Below, in pieces: positions 27,001 through 30,000 of a stretch of DNA of 64,000 nucleotides. The stretch comes from Bathymodiolus thermophilus thioautotrophic gill symbiont. Its GTDB lineage: Bacteria; Pseudomonadota; Gammaproteobacteria; PS1; Pseudothioglobaceae. Position numbers and translations under genes: made by a program. The stretch's first letter is position 1. Every line of letters starts with the position of its first letter. The notes under the pieces are model-generated. The model searched no databases. It worked only from the letters and a program-made list of their open reading frames with translations, and had not been told where the DNA came from. The stretch spans positions 1,364,001 to 1,428,000 of the forward strand of contig NZ_CP024634.1 in NCBI RefSeq assembly GCF_003711265.1. The letters are read 5' to 3'.

Positions 27001-30000
27001 TCAGTCAATCAAACATCAAAGCCCCTGTTGCTGTTAGAAGCAGTTATGTTGCTGTTGATGAAAACGGCAGAAAACTAACCTCAAACACAGGTGCAGGCAA
27101 TTGGATGCACAAAGACAGTGCTGCCAAAACCGTTTACAGTCTTGGCGCAACTGGCGCTGTGGTTAGCAGAGTGTATAACGACGAAGGCACTTTGATTAAA
27201 TATAATGGTAGACGCTTAAACGAAGACTTGGATAATGACAAAAGCACACAAGGTGCAGAAAATCAAGAAACAAGCGACAAGCACGCTCAAGGACAAGGGC
27301 AAGGGCAAGGGCAATCAGAATCGGAAACAGAAACAACCAAACAAAAACTAGACGATATCGACAAACGCCAAACTGATTTTGCCAATTCCGTTAACCAAAA
27401 TAAACTCAGAAGATTGCCCAATGGCAACGCCCCTGCCAATAACGACAATGAAAACACCAAAACAGGCGGTATGTCCGCCCCCGCTCTCAATGTGCAAATC
27501 GATATCGGCGGTGGCGACCACGCCTCTCTCTTCGGTGGCTCTACCAATGTAGATGTCAAAGTCGGCAACGGCGCACACCACACACTGATGTACGGCAGCA
27601 ACAATGTTTTAGTCAGCATCGGCGATATAGGCGACAGCAGTCGTTTTGTTGAAATAGGGGGCTATCGTGCATTAGAAGGTGTGCAAATCTTAATAGGCAC
27701 TAAAAATGTCGTGGTCAACCACGGCGTTAGAAACGACCTAATCATTGCCACCGACCCTTCCTTCCCCATGATTCCATTTGTCAATCCTTTTGACGGCTCT
27801 GCCAATATCTTAGGCTCTTTACAAGGTATGGCAGACATAAGCAACTCTGGACAAAACGCCTTATGGAGTTGGAAGAAAACCAAGAAGTTTGCCACCAGCA
27901 TGAGTTCCTTAGACAGAACCAGCGACACCAACTATGAGAAAATCTTAATCAGTGGCGGTCAAAACGCAGTCTCTGACCGAGGGTTAAAATACGACATAGA
28001 AATGGCACTCAACAAACAAGCCAATAACTTTATGCAGCGTGAAAGCAAACGCCAACAAGCAAAGCAAAACTTCAAAGAACACATCAGCAACTTTAGTTTA
28101 AACCTCACAATCGGCGGACAAGGCTCCGACATCCTCATTGGCAACGGCAATTTCAGTTTTATGTTCGGCGATACCTTCTCCTCTGTTTTAGACACCACCG
28201 TCGCCTCCTTATTCGGCATCATGCAACAAGGCTACACCTTAGACGGCCAACCCAAAACCACCTTTACTTACACCCCCAGCAATGTCAAAACCAAACTGAT
28301 TAACGGCATTCTCAACGGAATGGCATCCCAAGCAAAAGACATCACCTTCGGCGACATACTGGGTTACAAATACACCAACTTCGGTCACATCTACAAAGCC
28401 GTAGCCAACACCCCCGATTTATCCCTATCAAATTTATTAAAAGAACTCCTAGGCACCGTATCTGACACCTTTAGCAACTCCATTGCCGCCTTATCTGAAC
28501 CAGAACGCATTGTTAAGGCATTAGTCGCTGGAGGAGAATCGTTCAAAGACATGGGTGAAAACACTTTAGATGCATTAGGCATTAAAGACAAAGATAAGGA
28601 CGACGATGACGACGACGATAATAACAATGATAACGATGAAAACAACAAAGACAACAACACAAACACAGGAGACAACGACAGCGAATCCAAAAAGAACAAA
28701 AGCAACAAAGCCTTCGGCTTCAGCGGTCTCAAACTCCCCTCATTGTTTAATATGTTCACACCCAATCTAATCAAAACCCTAAGCAGTTTACCAGAACTGG
28801 CAGAAACCCTATCCAGCAGCATCTCCACAGACTCTGCCAACATAAAAGACAAAGCACTTGAGCTTTTCTCCGACATTGGCTTTATGTCCAATGACGGCGA
28901 TTTGTTCTTCAACATAGGTGCCCAAAACTTCGCATGGGGTGGCGATGGCAAAGACCTATTTGCACTCATGGGCACCAACAACAATGTCTGGGGTGGCAAA
29001 GGCGATGATGTCGCCTATGTCATTGGCGAAGGCAACACCATCAGCGGCAACCAAGGCGATGACAGCGCCGTGTATGTCGGACAAAACCACATGTTCATTG
29101 GCGGCGAAGGCGATGACATTGGCGTTGCCTCAGGTCGCTACAACACTTTGTTTGGCGGTACCGGCAGAGACCAACTTTGGGCATTTGGAGAGGGCGCCTA
29201 TATCACCGGCAACGAAGGCGATGACTATCTAGTATCCACTGGCAATTATGGCAAAATTCACGGTCACACTGGCGATGACATCGGTATTTTAATCGGTGCT
29301 CACAATGTCATGGACTTAGGCAAAGGTAATGACCACGGCAAAGTATTTGGCAACAAAAACATCGTTTATCTACGCGATGGCAACGACGAACTAGAAGTCG
29401 CCAGCCATCAGTCTTCTATTATGGCAAACGCCGGCGATGATTCTTTATATATGCACAAAAACTCAAGCGACAACAAGATTGACGCAGGATCAGGTGATGA
29501 CTTATTGTATTTAGGCGGCACAGAAAACAAAGTTACTGGTGGCACAGGCGCCGATATATTCATCGTTGGCAACGACAACATCTTTAGCACAATCATCACC
29601 GATAAAGACGATTACATTGCTTTTGATTTAGACAGTTATCAAGACACCATGTATTACAAAAGCAACAACAACCTTTTGATTAAACACCGATCGTTAATAA
29701 AACCCAACAAAGCCGACAGCGATTACCAAAGCGACAACACCGGCGTTGACATCGCCAAACAATACCGCAACCAAGAAGGCAGCGTGTTAATTGAAGACTA
29801 TTTTGCCAATAGCAACAGCAATGAAAGTGCAAAAATCTGCATCAGCATTGACACCAACAACGACCGCTATCACTATTTAGACAAGGCACAAATCAGTAAG
29901 TTAGTTGAATACATGTCATCCTTTGATTCCTTTGCTGATACCGAAGGTGTGGCTAACTATAAAAGAGAGGTTAATCAATTGTGGTCTGGTGCGAAGGTTG

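Noticed and set aside
27286..28690. Short tandem repeats (QG, Asp/Asn tracts) as a CRISPR-like or regulatory array
   Set aside because: They are coding, in frame and low-complexity, without spacer structure.
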